Source of the DNA: Salinicola sp.
GTDB taxonomy: Bacteria > Pseudomonadota > Gammaproteobacteria > Pseudomonadales > Halomonadaceae
Length of the DNA: 60,789 nucleotides
Assembly: GCA_002695065.1 (NCBI GenBank)
Contig: NZNW01000012.1
Coordinates: forward strand, 1-60,789
Reading direction: 5' to 3'
A program made the position numbers and the translations under genes. Numbering within the stretch: the first letter of the stretch is position 1; every line of letters starts with the position of its first letter. Under the pieces are notes generated by a model. It did no database searches. It was not told where the DNA came from and saw only the letters and a list, made by a program, of their open reading frames with translations. Shown in pieces: positions 26,688 to 36,648 of the stretch.

Positions 26688-27560
26688 ATGAACGATGAAA
26701 TCCAACGCTTCCTGTTCGACGACACCAACGTACGCGGCGAGATCGTGCAGCTGGAAGCCGCCTACGGCGAGGTACTCGCGCGCCAGGACTATCCCGCGCC
26801 GATTCGCCATCAACTGGGCGAGCTGTTGAGCGCTGTCGCCCTGCTGACCGAGACCGTCAAGCTCGATGGCACCGTCAGTCTCGAGGTGCGCGGCAGGCAG
26901 GGGGTCGATGTGCTGATGGCCGAATCCAACCCTGGCGGTCAGCTGCGAGCCATCGCGCGGTACGACGAAAATCAGATCTTCGCCGACGATGCCTCGCTGC
27001 GGCAGCTGGTGGGCGACGGGCAGATCGTGATCACCCTGGATCCCGCCGAAGGCAACCGCTATCAGGGGATCGTGGCGCTGGAGCACGATCAGCTCGCCGG
27101 CTGCCTGGAGGCCTATTTCGCCCAGTCGGAACAGCTGGCGACACGGCTGTGGCTGAGCGCCGACGGCCAACGCAGTGCCGGGCTGCTGCTCCAGCAACTG
27201 CCGGATGATGCGTCCAGCAAGGACCCCGATGCCTGGGACCGGGTGGTGCACCTGGCGGCGACGATCACCGCCGACGAGATGCTGACGCTACCGGCGCAGG
27301 ACGTGCTGTATCGCCTCTTCCATGAAGAGACCACGCGCGTCTTCGACCCCAAGGCGCTGGCGTTCGGCTGCACCTGCTCGCGGGAGCGCATTGCCAACGC
27401 GCTGCACACCTTCGGCGCCGACGAATTGCGAAGCATTCTGAACGAGCAGAAAGCGGTCGATACACAGTGCCATTTTTGTCATACGCAGTACCATTTTAGT
27501 GCGGCCGACATCGAGGCGATCATCGACTCTCCCGAGGCGCCCTCGCCGACGCTTCACTAG
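26688..27560 (+). CDS. hslO: Redox-regulated chaperone Hsp33
   Basis: Hsp33 is a cytoplasmic holdase activated by oxidation of four zinc-binding cysteines. The 290-aa protein has the redox switch at the C-terminus: Cys228-x-Cys230 (FGCTCS) and Cys261-x2-Cys264 (QCHFC). The N-terminal domain starts at [20 protein letters not shown], and the ATG at 26688 matches family starts; the frame is open upstream to 26604. It is likely cotranscribed with hslR and ends at the terminator at 27637. Confidence 0.95.
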   Translation: MNDEIQRFLFDDTNVRGEIVQLEAAYGEVLARQDYPAPIRHQLGELLSAVALLTETVKLDGTVSLEVRGRQGVDVLMAESNPGGQLRAIARYDENQIFADDASLRQLVGDGQIVITLDPAEGNRYQGIVALEHDQLAGCLEAYFAQSEQLATRLWLSADGQRSAGLLLQQLPDDASSKDPDAWDRVVHLAATITADEMLTLPAQDVLYRLFHEETTRVFDPKALAFGCTCSRERIANALHTFGADELRSILNEQKAVDTQCHFCHTQYHFSAADIEAIIDSPEAPSPTLH

Positions 27561-27636
27561 AGAGGCCGCCACTCGCCGAGCGGAGCGGCTCGCCGGGGCA
27601 TGAACAGGGCTTTGATCAAAGCCGAATTGACATCGG

Positions 27637-27667
27637 GCGTCCAGCGTTTGCGCGCTGGGCGCTTTTT
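27637..27667 (+). terminator. Rho-independent terminator after hslO
   Basis: A 10-bp stem with one G-T pair (GCGTCCAGCG at 27637-27646, CGCTGGGCGC at 27653-27662) is followed by TTTTT. A weak promoter-like pair TTGCGC (27648-27653) and CATAAT (27670-27675), spaced by 16, overlaps it and may serve pckA. Confidence 0.8.
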
Positions 27668-27804
27668 GCCATAATGGCGATCCTTTTTCGCCTGCCATGG
27701 TGTCGAGATCGCCGGTCCCATCGAGAGCGGTGTCGTCGGGATGGCGGGTTTTCGACGCTGTGAAACGATACGAAAGCAGAGGCCTTCGAGCCCAGGATTG
27801 GATA

Positions 27805-29376
27805 ATGACCACCTCTCAAGCCATCTCCCAGGCTGCCGGCGCGAAAGCGCATACCCATTTGACCGCGGCCGAGCTGGTCGAATATGCCCTGGCGAGGGGC
27901 GAAGGCGTGCTGGCCGACAATGGCGCACTGGTGGTGGAAACTGGCGAGCGCACCGGCCGGTCCACGCTGGACCGTTTCATCGTCGAGGAGCCCTCGACCT
28001 CGGATCTGATCGACTGGGGCCAGGTCAACCGTCCGATCGGGCCGGACGTGTTCGATGCGCTGTGGGAGCGGGTGGAGGACTATCTGGCGGGGGGAGAGAC
28101 CTTCGTTTCGGAACTCCACGTCGGTGCCGATCCGGAATACTACCTGCCGATTCGCGTCGTCACGCAGAGGGCGTGGCACAACCTTTACGCACGCAATCTG
28201 TTCGTGCGTCCCGAAAACTGGAACCCCAAGGACAAGAGCGAGTGGACGGTGCTGAGCGCACCTGATTTCGTCTGCGAGCCGCAGCGCGATGGCACTCGCT
28301 CCGAAAGCACGGTGATGATCAATTTCGCCCGCCGCCGAGTGCTGCTGGCCGGCATGCGCTACGCGGGTGAAATGAAGAAGGCGATGTTCTCGGTTCAGAA
28401 CTTTCTGCTGCCGGAGAAGGACGTGTTGCCGATGCACTGCAGCGCCAACGTCGGCGAGGACGGCGAGACCACGCTGTTCTTCGGCCTCTCCGGCACCGGC
28501 AAGACCACGCTGTCGGCGGACCCCGAGCGCTATCTCATCGGCGATGACGAGCACGGCTGGGGAGAGGGCACCGTCTTCAACTTCGAAGGGGGGTGCTACG
28601 CCAAGACCATCGATCTGTCACGCAAGAACGAGCCGATCATCTGGGATGCCATCCGCTTCGGCACCGTGCTGGAAAACGTGGTTCTCACCGAGGACCGCGT
28701 TCCCGATTATACCGATGACAGTCTGACCCAGAACGGCCGGGCGGGGTATCCGCTCGAGTTCGTCGCCAAGCGGGTGGAGGAGAATCGCGCTGGCGAACCC
28801 AGCGCGATCATCTTCCTGACCTGCGACATGAGCGGGGTACTGCCACCGGTCTCGCTGCTCTCCAAGGAAGCGGCTGCCTATCACTTCCTCTCCGGCTACA
28901 CGGCCAAGGTCGGGTCCACCGAGATGGGCTCCACCAGCGGTCTGGAAGCGACTTTCTCGACCTGCTTCGGGGCGCCGTTCTTCCCGCGCCCGGCCCACGA
29001 ATACGCCGAACTGCTGATCAAGCGTATCGAAGCGTTCGAATCCCGGGTCTATCTGGTCAACACGGGGTGGAGCGGCGGCGCTTACGGTCAGGGCGGCAGC
29101 CGCTTCAGCATCCCGACCACCCGGGCGATCATCCGCGCCATTCAGGAGGGAGACCTGAAGGACGTCGAGACGCGCCATATCGAAGGGCTGAACCTGGATG
29201 TGCCGGTGGCGGTGGAGGGCGTCGATGCCAGACTGCTCGATCCGCGCGATGCCTGGGAGGATCGGGAGGCCTATCGAGAGCAGATGAATGCGCTGATCGC
29301 CAAGTTCACGGACAACTTCACCAAGTTCGACGATGTCGATTCGGCGATTCTGGCCGCCGGCCCGCAGAGGCTCTGA
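27805..29376 (+). CDS. pckA: ATP-dependent phosphoenolpyruvate carboxykinase
   Basis: PckA converts oxaloacetate and ATP to phosphoenolpyruvate, the entry to gluconeogenesis. The 523-aa protein carries the P-loop GLSGTGKT at residues 227-234, the metal motif GDDEHGW, and [10 protein letters not shown], all diagnostic of the ATP-type enzyme. The frame stays open 36 codons upstream, but the ATG at 27805 with AGGA upstream fits family length. It pairs functionally with acs (55360) for growth on acetate, although the two are far apart. Confidence 0.96.
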   Translation: MTTSQAISQAAGAKAHTHLTAAELVEYALARGEGVLADNGALVVETGERTGRSTLDRFIVEEPSTSDLIDWGQVNRPIGPDVFDALWERVEDYLAGGETFVSELHVGADPEYYLPIRVVTQRAWHNLYARNLFVRPENWNPKDKSEWTVLSAPDFVCEPQRDGTRSESTVMINFARRRVLLAGMRYAGEMKKAMFSVQNFLLPEKDVLPMHCSANVGEDGETTLFFGLSGTGKTTLSADPERYLIGDDEHGWGEGTVFNFEGGCYAKTIDLSRKNEPIIWDAIRFGTVLENVVLTEDRVPDYTDDSLTQNGRAGYPLEFVAKRVEENRAGEPSAIIFLTCDMSGVLPPVSLLSKEAAAYHFLSGYTAKVGSTEMGSTSGLEATFSTCFGAPFFPRPAHEYAELLIKRIEAFESRVYLVNTGWSGGAYGQGGSRFSIPTTRAIIRAIQEGDLKDVETRHIEGLNLDVPVAVEGVDARLLDPRDAWEDREAYREQMNALIAKFTDNFTKFDDVDSAILAAGPQRL

Positions 29377-29439
29377 CCGGGCCCGTCGAAAGACGACATT
29401 CTGCCGCAAGCGCGCTGCCGGCCCGTTCGGCACTGCATC

Positions 29440-29469
29440 AAGGGGATGGCCAGCGGCCATCCCCTTTCG
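29440..29469 (+). terminator. Terminator after pckA
   Basis: A perfect 12-bp stem (AAGGGGATGGCC at 29440-29451, GGCCATCCCCTT at 29455-29466) with a 3-base loop lies 63 bases after the stop; the stem's final TT continues into a third T. Confidence 0.7.
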
Positions 29470-29554
29470 ATTCCGGCGTTGCGATGCGCCGGAGAGTGAG
29501 CCCCGTGCGTCGCTGTGCTAACGTGGCGCGATCTTGTTCATCGTGATGATTTTC

Positions 29555-31909
29555 ATGTCCAACACCCAATCCGCAATCACCGCGCTGATCGCCGACGAGC
29601 TCGGCGTTCGCCCCCCTCAGGTTCATGCCGCCGTCGAACTGCTGGATGGCGGCGCCACTGTCCCGTTCATCGCCCGCTACCGCAAGGAAGTCACCGGCGG
29701 ACTCGACGACAGCCAGCTCCGCACGCTGGAAGAGCGCCTGCGCTACCTGCGTGAAATGGAGGAGCGGCGCGATGCGATCGTGCAGGCGATCGACGAGCAG
29801 GGGCAGATGACCGAGGCGCTCCGTGCCGATCTGCTGGCGGCGACCACCAAGCAGCGGCTGGAAGACCTCTATCTGCCTTATCGGAAGAAACGCCGGACCA
29901 AGGCCCAGATCGCCCGCGAAGCCGGACTGGAACCCCTGGCCGATCGCCTGCTGGCCGAGCCCGGTCTGGACCCGGAGCGCGAGGCGGCAGCGTTCATCGA
30001 CAGCGCCACCGGCGCCAGCCATGGTGTCGAGGACGCCAAGGGCGCGCTGGACGGTGCCAAGCAGATCCTGATGGAGCGCTTCAGTGAAGAGGCCGAGCTG
30101 GTCGGTCGGCTACGCGAGCGACTGTGGGAGGATGGCCAGCTGCGTGCACGGCTGGTCAAGGGCAAGGAGGCGGAAGGCAGCAAGTTCTCGGACTATTTCG
30201 AGCACGACGAGGCGCTGGCCAAGACGCCATCGCATCGTGCGTTGGCGATGTTCCGGGGGCGCAAGGAGGGGGTGCTGGCTCTCTCGCTGGTCATGGCCGG
30301 CGAGGACGACGCGCCCATCCATCCTGCCGAGGTGGCGATCGCCCGCCATGTGGGTATCGACCTGGGTGCCGAGCAGGCCGCCTCTCGATGGCTGAAGGAG
30401 GTGGTTCGCTGGACCTGGCGGGTGAAGCTCTACACCCATCTGGAAACCGAACTGATGGGCCGTCTGCGGGAGCGGGCCGAGCAGGAGGCGATCGATGTCT
30501 TCGCCGCCAACCTCAAGGATCTGTTGCTGGCGGCACCCGCCGGACCGCGCACCACGCTGGGGCTCGACCCCGGTCAGCGCACGGGCTGCAAGGTCGCCGT
30601 CGTCGATGCCACCGGGCGTTTCCTGGAGCAGGCCGTCATCTATCCGCACGCGCCGCAGAAGCGCTGGGACGAAGCGCTGGCGACCCTGGCCGCGCTGGTG
30701 GAGCGCCATGACGTGTCGCTGGTGGCGATCGGCAACGGTACCGCCAGCCGTGAAACCGACAAGCTGGCCGCCGAACTGGTCAAGCGCGTGGCGCCACGCC
30801 AGCTCACCAAGGTGATGGTGAGTGAAGCCGGTGCATCGGTCTACTCGGCATCGGAGCTGGCGGCCAGGGAGTTTCCCGACCTCGATGTATCGATTCGCGG
30901 GGCGGTGTCGATCGCCCGGCGACTGCAGGACCCGCAGGCCGAGCTGGTCAAGATCGATCCCAAGTCGATCGGTGTCGGCCAGTATCAGCACGATGTCTCC
31001 CAGGTGAACCTGTCCCGGAGCCTCGAGACGGTGATCGAGGACTGCGTCAACGCGGTGGGCGTGGATCTCAATACCGCCTCCAGCGCGCTGCTCTCCCGGG
31101 TATCCGGCCTGAGCACGATGCTCGCCGACAACATCGTTGCGCGGCGCGACCGCGAGGGGCCGTTTCGCACTCGCCAGGAGCTCCTCGGCGTCGACAGATT
31201 GGGTCCCAAGACTTTCGAGCAGTGTGCGGGCTTTCTGCGCATCATGGGCGGCACCAATCCGCTCGATGCCAGCGCGGTGCACCCTGAGGCCTATCCACTG
31301 GTGGCGCGCATTGCCGAGCGCAACGGGCGCGAACTGGGCGGGCTGATCGGAGACAGCCGCTATCTCAAGACGCTCAAGCCCTCGGACTACGTCGACGAGG
31401 CGTTCGGGGTGCCGACGGTCATCGATATCCTGGCTGAACTCGACAAGCCGGGCCGCGATCCCCGCCCGGAATTCAAGGCAGCGACCTTTCGCGAGGGCGT
31501 GGAGAAGATCGGCGATCTCGAGCCGGGCATGCTGCTGGAGGGTGTCGTCACCAACGTGACCCATTTCGGCGCCTTCATCGATATCGGCGTGCATCAGGAC
31601 GGGCTGGTGCATATCTCCGCGCTGGCCGACAAGTTCGTCGACGATCCGCGGCAGGTGGTCAAGGCCGGCGATATCGTCAAGGTCAAGGTGCTCGAGGTCG
31701 ACGTGGCGCGACAGCGGATCGGATTGACGATGCGACTGGGTGACGCACCCGGTGAGAAAGCGGCCCCCGGCGAGCGCCGGTCGGGCAGCGGCAAGCCTCG
31801 TGGCGGGGCGCGGGGTCGTCAGCCGCGACAGGGCGGCAATGATCGCCAGCCCGCGCAGCCGGGCGGCGTGATGGCCGAGGCGCTGCTCAAGGCGCAGCGA
31901 CGACGCTAG
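29555..31909 (+). CDS. tex: Tex family RNA-binding protein
   Basis: Tex is a conserved cytoplasmic nucleic-acid-binding protein linked to transcription and stress or toxin gene expression. The 784-aa product has the N-terminal Tex region (VPFIARYRKEVTGGLDD), a YqgF/RNase-H-like domain near TTLGLDPGQRTGCKVAVVD (about residues 330-460), helix-hairpin-helix repeats (NTASSALLSRVSGLS), and a C-terminal S1 domain (MLLEGVVTNVTHFGAFIDIG). The tail is basic and Gly/Arg-rich. I chose MSNTQSAITAL at 29555; two upstream Met codons (29534, 29546) are less likely. Confidence 0.95.
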   Translation: MSNTQSAITALIADELGVRPPQVHAAVELLDGGATVPFIARYRKEVTGGLDDSQLRTLEERLRYLREMEERRDAIVQAIDEQGQMTEALRADLLAATTKQRLEDLYLPYRKKRRTKAQIAREAGLEPLADRLLAEPGLDPEREAAAFIDSATGASHGVEDAKGALDGAKQILMERFSEEAELVGRLRERLWEDGQLRARLVKGKEAEGSKFSDYFEHDEALAKTPSHRALAMFRGRKEGVLALSLVMAGEDDAPIHPAEVAIARHVGIDLGAEQAASRWLKEVVRWTWRVKLYTHLETELMGRLRERAEQEAIDVFAANLKDLLLAAPAGPRTTLGLDPGQRTGCKVAVVDATGRFLEQAVIYPHAPQKRWDEALATLAALVERHDVSLVAIGNGTASRETDKLAAELVKRVAPRQLTKVMVSEAGASVYSASELAAREFPDLDVSIRGAVSIARRLQDPQAELVKIDPKSIGVGQYQHDVSQVNLSRSLETVIEDCVNAVGVDLNTASSALLSRVSGLSTMLADNIVARRDREGPFRTRQELLGVDRLGPKTFEQCAGFLRIMGGTNPLDASAVHPEAYPLVARIAERNGRELGGLIGDSRYLKTLKPSDYVDEAFGVPTVIDILAELDKPGRDPRPEFKAATFREGVEKIGDLEPGMLLEGVVTNVTHFGAFIDIGVHQDGLVHISALADKFVDDPRQVVKAGDIVKVKVLEVDVARQRIGLTMRLGDAPGEKAAPGERRSGSGKPRGGARGRQPRQGGNDRQPAQPGGVMAEALLKAQRRR

Positions 31910-32028
31910 GGAGTGTTGGCGTTTCACGCACGCTCGCGTCGGAACGACAACACTTCTGGTACCGGGTCGCGAAGTCGTTAGCCTTGAAAGCGCTATCGTC
32001 GGCTCCATAATGAGGTTTGGCTCGCGGT

Positions 32029-32059
32029 GGCTCCGGCGACAGCATTGGCGTCCGGAGCC
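32029..32059 (+). promoter_or_regulatory. Leader hairpin upstream of gshA
   Basis: A perfect 8-bp stem GGCTCCGG (32029-32036) and CCGGAGCC (32052-32059) with a 15-base loop lies about 58 bases before the gshA start. Its role, as tex terminator or leader structure, is not decided by sequence. Confidence 0.35.
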
Positions 32060-32116
32060 GTCGGCGCACGGACAAACGGGGGAGCAGAGCTCTTCCCACG
32101 AAATAAGGTGTTGAGC

Positions 32117-33724
32117 GTGTCTGATCAACTCGCCACGAACGTCGGCCAACTGATGGCGCCGGCCCAGAAGGGATTGCTCGGTCGTCTACGGCGGGGCATC
32201 GAGAAGGAAGGGCTGCGTGTCGATTCCAAGGCCGCCATCGTGCAGACCCTCCATCCGCACTCGCTCGGCTCGAAGCTGACCCACCCCCACATCACGACCG
32301 ACTACTCGGAGGCGCTGCTCGAGTACATCACCCCGGTCTATTGTCGTCCTGCCGATGCGCTCTCATTCCTGGGCGATCTGGTCCGCTTCACCTATCGCCA
32401 GCTCGACGACGAGTGGCTGTGGCCGGCCAGCATGCCGGCGCGGCTCTCCGGCAACGACAGCGTGCCGATCGCCGACTACGGCACGTCCAACGTCGGCACC
32501 ATGAAGCATGTCTACCGCAAGGGCCTGGATGTACGCTACGGCCGCATCATGCAGTCGATTGCCGGCATTCACTACAACGTCTCTCTGCCGGATGACATCT
32601 GGCCGCTGCTGCGGGAACGGGAGGGGCGGCAGGGCGAATCGCTGCAGGGGTATCGCTCGGCCCGCTACTTCGATCTGATCCGCAACTTCCGCCGCAACAG
32701 CTGGCTGCTGCTCTATCTGTTCGGTGCCTCCCCGGCGCTGGACCGCAGCTTCCTGGGGGAGGAAGGCGGCGACAATCGCTGCGACAAGCTGAAGTCGATG
32801 GGCCAGCGCACGCTCTACGCGCCCTACGCGACCAGCCTGCGGATGTCCGATCTGGGCTATCAGAACAAGGTCCAGGAGCAGTTGAAGATCTGCTTCAACT
32901 CGCTCTCCAATTATGTCGGCACGCTCCGTCACGCCATCTCCGCCGAGTGGCCGGATTATCGCCGGATCGGTGTGGAGGTGGACGGCGAGTGGCGACAGCT
33001 CAGCGCCAACATTCTGCAGATCGAAAACGAGTACTACAGCGACATCCGTCCGAAACGGGTGGCGCGACACGACGAGACGCCCACGCAGGCTCTGGAAGCG
33101 CGCGGCGTCGAATATATCGAGGTGCGTTGTCTCGATCTGAATCCGTTCCTGCCGCTGGGAATCGATGAGCCGCAGATGCGTTTCATGGATACCTTCCTGC
33201 TCTGGTGCCTGCTCTCCGAGAGTCCCTGGATTCCGGACGAGGAGTGCGACCGGCTGGACGACAATCGCCGGCTGGTGGTCGAGCGCGGCCGCGATCCGGA
33301 TCTGAAGCTGCGGATTGGCGATCGTCACGTGCCGCTGCGGACTCGGGGCCACGAGATCGTCGATGGGCTGCGCGAGGTCGCCGGCCTGCTCGACGCCATC
33401 GAGGGCGACTGTCTTCACGCTGCCGCCATCGAGACGATTGCCCGGCGGCTCGACGACCCGGAGCTGACCCCCTCGGCGCAGATGCTGCGGGCTCTGGAGG
33501 CGCATGGCGGTGAGTGGACCGATTTCATTGCCGATCTGGCCAAGGAGCAGGGGCGTCATTGGCGCTCGACGCCGATGGACGAGTCGCGTGCCGAACTCTT
33601 TTCCCAACTGGTCGAGACGTCGCACCAGCAGCAGCACGACATCGAAGCCGAAGACCGGGTGTCGTTCGCACGCTTCATCACTGATTATTTCCAGCGGGCG
33701 AGGGAACCTCGTTCGGCGGCGTGA
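32117..33724 (+). CDS. gshA: Glutamate-cysteine ligase
   Basis: GshA makes gamma-glutamylcysteine, the rate-limiting step of glutathione synthesis. The 535-aa protein belongs to the proteobacterial class I family. Motifs are GIEKEGLRV near the N-terminus, DYSEALLEYITP, the region GTMKHVYRKGLDVRYG...IAGIHYNVSLP, and LQIENEYYSDIRPKR. The likely start is GTG at 32117 (SDQLATNVGQL follows), with AAGGTG 7 bases upstream; the open frame extends 30 codons further without a ribosome site. Confidence 0.95.
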   Translation: MSDQLATNVGQLMAPAQKGLLGRLRRGIEKEGLRVDSKAAIVQTLHPHSLGSKLTHPHITTDYSEALLEYITPVYCRPADALSFLGDLVRFTYRQLDDEWLWPASMPARLSGNDSVPIADYGTSNVGTMKHVYRKGLDVRYGRIMQSIAGIHYNVSLPDDIWPLLREREGRQGESLQGYRSARYFDLIRNFRRNSWLLLYLFGASPALDRSFLGEEGGDNRCDKLKSMGQRTLYAPYATSLRMSDLGYQNKVQEQLKICFNSLSNYVGTLRHAISAEWPDYRRIGVEVDGEWRQLSANILQIENEYYSDIRPKRVARHDETPTQALEARGVEYIEVRCLDLNPFLPLGIDEPQMRFMDTFLLWCLLSESPWIPDEECDRLDDNRRLVVERGRDPDLKLRIGDRHVPLRTRGHEIVDGLREVAGLLDAIEGDCLHAAAIETIARRLDDPELTPSAQMLRALEAHGGEWTDFIADLAKEQGRHWRSTPMDESRAELFSQLVETSHQQQHDIEAEDRVSFARFITDYFQRAREPRSAA

Positions 33725-33825
33725 GTCAGTGAATCCGTAACGTTCGGCGAGAGCCCAGGATCGGCTGTCGTGAAATGGAAGCACGGCCGGTGCTGGACCG
33801 CACTGGCCCTCAGTGGAAACGAGAC

Positions 33826-34380
33826 ATGCAAATCAAGCGTTGGGTGGCGCAAGCCAGTATGCGTCAGTGGTGCCTGCTGGGGCTGTTGATGTCCTGCTTC
33901 ATGATGGCGGTCGCGCTCTACCTGCAGTATGGCGTCGGCCTCGAGCCTTGCCCCTTGTGCATCTTCCAGCGCGTTGCGGTGATCTCCGCGGGTGTCGTAT
34001 TCCTGATCGGGGCGATTCACAACCCCGGCAAATCCGGAGGCCTGGTCTATGCGCTACTCGCTCTGATTGCCGTGCTGACGGGCATCGGCGTGGCGGGGCG
34101 GCATGTCTGGCTGCAGACCCTGCCACCGGACAGCGTGCCAAGCTGTGGGCCCGGCCTGGACTACATGATGGACATGCTGCCGTTGTGGGATGTCATGGCC
34201 CGCGTACTCCACGGTTCCGGTGAGTGCGCGGCCGTCGAGGGGGCGCTGTGGGGCGTCACGTTGCCGCAATGGACACTGTTGGGTTTCGTCGTCATGGCGA
34301 CCATTCCGGTGATGATGTTGGTATCCCGATTGCGCTACAGTGGCAGGACGGTCCGCGAACCGGCAGGGCAGGCGTCTTGA
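33826..34380 (+). CDS. dsbB: Disulfide bond formation protein B
   Basis: DsbB reoxidises periplasmic DsbA and passes electrons to quinone. The 184-aa inner-membrane protein has four helices and the two periplasmic cysteine pairs: Cys42-x2-Cys45 (EPCPLCIFQR) and Cys107/Cys134 (PSCGPG, GSGECA). The ATG at 33826 is preceded by GGAAACGAG; 17 extra codons upstream are open but unlikely to be translated. It is followed by rsd, as dsb genes neighbour algQ in Pseudomonas. Confidence 0.94.
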   Translation: MQIKRWVAQASMRQWCLLGLLMSCFMMAVALYLQYGVGLEPCPLCIFQRVAVISAGVVFLIGAIHNPGKSGGLVYALLALIAVLTGIGVAGRHVWLQTLPPDSVPSCGPGLDYMMDMLPLWDVMARVLHGSGECAAVEGALWGVTLPQWTLLGFVVMATIPVMMLVSRLRYSGRTVREPAGQAS

Positions 34381-34435
34381 TGGCTCGCCTTCCGGGTTGC
34401 GCTGAAACGTCAACAGCCCCCTAGGGAGAGTGATC

Positions 34436-34954
34436 ATGCTGGAAGATTGCAAGACAGCTCGGGAGCGATGGGGCGGGGTACACGCGCTGATCGATCGATG
34501 GCTGGATCAGCGCTACGACATGCTCGTGACGCTGGTCGATCTCCGTGAGTTCTGCGATGCCGATCTTTCGGCGGTGCCCAAGGCGCGAATCGACGCTTTC
34601 AGCGAAGCGCTGATGGACTACATCAGCGCCGGCCATTTCGAGATCTATCCGCAGCTGCGAGAGGAAGCCAAGGCCTTCGACGACCAGGAGGCGCTGGCGG
34701 TGGCCGACAGGCTCCTGGCTCGCGTCGACGCCTCTACGCAGCTGGTGCTCGATTTCGACAGTGAGTACGCGACCCCGTCACGCTGTCAGCGCTATACCGA
34801 CCGGCTGCCGGGCTGGCTGGAGAAACTGGGCGCCACCATGACCGAACGCTTCGATCTCGAGGATCAGTTGATCGGCCGGCTGCATGCGGTGCACGCGCCT
34901 TCGTCCACCGAGGCGGCGGCTGCGCGAGACGGCCAATCCCTGCGGACGGAGTGA
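34436..34954 (+). CDS. rsd: Anti-sigma-70 factor Rsd/AlgQ
   Basis: Rsd/AlgQ binds domain 4 of the housekeeping sigma factor and shifts RNA polymerase towards alternative sigmas in stationary phase. The 172-aa helical protein has the family pattern MLEDCKTARERWGGVHALIDRWLDQRYDMLV...YISAGHFEIYPQL...RFDLEDQLIGRLHA. GGGAGAG sits five bases before the ATG at 34436, favouring it over the GTG at 34430. A hairpin at 34997-35022 follows. Confidence 0.93.
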   Translation: MLEDCKTARERWGGVHALIDRWLDQRYDMLVTLVDLREFCDADLSAVPKARIDAFSEALMDYISAGHFEIYPQLREEAKAFDDQEALAVADRLLARVDASTQLVLDFDSEYATPSRCQRYTDRLPGWLEKLGATMTERFDLEDQLIGRLHAVHAPSSTEAAAARDGQSLRTE

Positions 34955-34996
34955 GTACCGCTTTCCCCCGGTGCCGTTTCCTTGTTTCGATCCCGC

Positions 34997-35022
34997 GACG
35001 CCCTGGTTCCCGCCAGGGCGTC
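34997..35022. terminator. Bidirectional terminator between rsd and the HAD gene
   Basis: A perfect 10-bp stem (GACGCCCTGG, CCAGGGCGTC) with a 6-base loop lies in the 98-base gap between convergent stops. Confidence 0.65.
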
Positions 35023-35052
35023 ACGGCCTGGTCCGGTCCGCCCGCGGCAAGG

Positions 35053-35721
35053 CTACGCCGATGGCGCTCGCAAGGAGAGTACGCGCCAGCCTCGCTCCCG
35101 GGCCAGTTTCTCGAGCTCCTCGTCGGGGTCGACGGCCACCGGCGTGGCGACTTCCTCGAGCAGGTATCGATCGTTGATCGAGTCGCTGTAGAACCAGGCG
35201 TCGTCCAGCGCCAGGGTGGGGTGTTCCTCCAGCCACTCTCTGACCCGCGTGACCTTGCCTTCACGGTAGCTGGGGACACCCTCCACGCGGCCGGTGTAGC
35301 GCCCATTTTCCCGCTCCGCCTCGATCGCGATGAGATCGTCGACACCGAGGCGCCGGGCGATGGGGCCGGTGATGAACCGGTTGGTCGCGGTCACGATCAG
35401 CAGGAAATCGCCTCGCTGGCGGTGCCACGCCAGTAGCTCCTCGCCCTGTGGCAGAACATGCGGCTCGATCTTGCAGGCCATGAATTGCTGGTGCCAGGCG
35501 TTGAGCTGCTCTTCGCTATGCTCGGACAGCGGCTTCAGCGCCATCGAGAGATAGGCCATGATGTCCAGCTCGCCGGCCCGATAGTCGCGCAGATACTGGT
35601 CATTGGCACGCCGGTAGGCTTCGCCATCCACCGCGCCCTGTTCCACCATGAATTCGCCCCAGGCGTGGTCGCTGTCACAACTCAGCAGGGTGTTGTCGAG
35701 ATCGAAGATGGCCAGACTCAA
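35053..35721 (-). CDS. HAD-IB family phosphatase (putative histidinol-phosphatase-like)
   Basis: A 222-aa HAD hydrolase of the phosphoserine-phosphatase-like IB class. It has motif I LAIFDLDNTLLSCDSD at the N-terminus, a motif II threonine in LIVTATNRF, and the acidic motif FYSDSINDRYLLEEV. The start is probably TTG at 35721, which has AGGAG seven bases upstream and places motif I at residue 3. The frame is open for 270 more codons into antisense rppH, which is an artefact of high GC. A similar HAD gene lies beside rppH-ptsP in Pseudomonas (PA0335). The substrate is unproven. Confidence 0.88.
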   Translation of the reverse strand: MSLAIFDLDNTLLSCDSDHAWGEFMVEQGAVDGEAYRRANDQYLRDYRAGELDIMAYLSMALKPLSEHSEEQLNAWHQQFMACKIEPHVLPQGEELLAWHRQRGDFLLIVTATNRFITGPIARRLGVDDLIAIEAERENGRYTGRVEGVPSYREGKVTRVREWLEEHPTLALDDAWFYSDSINDRYLLEEVATPVAVDPDEELEKLARERGWRVLSLRAPSA

Positions 35722-36018
35722 GGTTGGCTCCTGTCCTGTGTCGTTCGTGTGTCGTTCGGGGCAACGACGTTGCCGTTCGAATCGCGGGTGCGGGTGCCCG
35801 GCAGTATCGCAAACTCCCGCCGCTTTGCCCACGCCGGCGGTGGCGCCCATGGCGGTTGCCGGGCGATAACTCCTTGTCGTCAAAGGCGTGGGCGCAAGAG
35901 CCGTTCGAGGGGTGTCTTGACGCCGGGGTTTTGGCGCCGGTTGGCTTAAGGCGTATTGATGCCCTTTCTCGCTTTGTGGAAGAATGATCCCAACGACGAT
36001 TGAGCTAAGGTGAACGCT

Positions 36019-36519
36019 GTGATAGACGCCGATGGCTTTCGGCCGAACGTTGGCATCATCATCGCCAACTGTGATGGCCAACTGCTTTGGGCGCGTCGGG
36101 CGGGTCAGGAAGCGTGGCAGTTTCCGCAGGGAGGCATCAAGGCTTGCGAGACGCCACATCAGGCACTCTTCCGGGAACTCGAGGAGGAAATCGGGCTGAC
36201 GTCCAAGGATGTCGATGTGGTCGCCTGTACGCGTGGCTGGCTGCGCTACCGTCTCCCCCGGCGCATGGTCCGAACGCATTCGAAACCGATCTGTATCGGT
36301 CAGAAGCAGAAGTGGTTTTTGCTGAAAATTCGCTGTCACGACAGTCAGGTCTGCGTGGACAGCACGCCCAAGCCGGAATTCGATGGCTGGCGATGGGTGA
36401 GTTACTGGTATCCTCTCGGGCAGGTCGTGTCCTTCAAGCGCGAGGTCTACCGGCGCGCGCTGCGGGAACTGGCGCCCGAATTCCATCGACTCTCTCTGGA
36501 GGAAATGGCCAGGCTTTGA
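36019..36519 (+). CDS. rppH: RNA pyrophosphohydrolase RppH
   Basis: RppH removes pyrophosphate from mRNA 5' ends and starts RNase E-dependent decay. The 166-aa Nudix protein begins (M/V)[26 protein letters not shown], as in E. coli, and has a Nudix box in [24 protein letters not shown] place the start at GTG 36019, which has AAGGTG six bases upstream; an in-frame GTG at 36010 overlaps that site. It precedes ptsP, the arrangement conserved in Pseudomonas. Confidence 0.95.
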   Translation: MIDADGFRPNVGIIIANCDGQLLWARRAGQEAWQFPQGGIKACETPHQALFRELEEEIGLTSKDVDVVACTRGWLRYRLPRRMVRTHSKPICIGQKQKWFLLKIRCHDSQVCVDSTPKPEFDGWRWVSYWYPLGQVVSFKREVYRRALRELAPEFHRLSLEEMARL

Positions 36520-36551
36520 GGCCGGCAGCACGATTCACGGCTGAGTGACTC

Positions 36552-36588
36552 CCCCTGATGGCGACGACTGTCGCATGGCATTCAGGGG
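36552..36588 (+). terminator. Two-part hairpin between rppH and ptsP
   Basis: CCCCTGA (36552-36558) pairs with TCAGGGG (36582-36588), and inside it GCGAC pairs with GTCGC. There is no T-tract, so it could be attenuating or stabilising between the two cistrons. Confidence 0.4.
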
Positions 36589-36648
36589 TGGCGTCTTACC
36601 GGCCATTGATGCCACGACGAGGATCTCCTCGCCCACAAGAAAAGGCTC

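Noticed and set aside
30110-32149. 679-codon open frame antisense to tex
   Set aside because: Shadow of the tex coding sequence with the same artefactual composition; no protein family features.
35722-36531. 270-codon N-terminal extension of the HAD phosphatase into antisense rppH
   Set aside because: HAD motif I normally lies at the N-terminus, a TTG with a good ribosome site sits at 35721, and the extension is antisense to a real gene.
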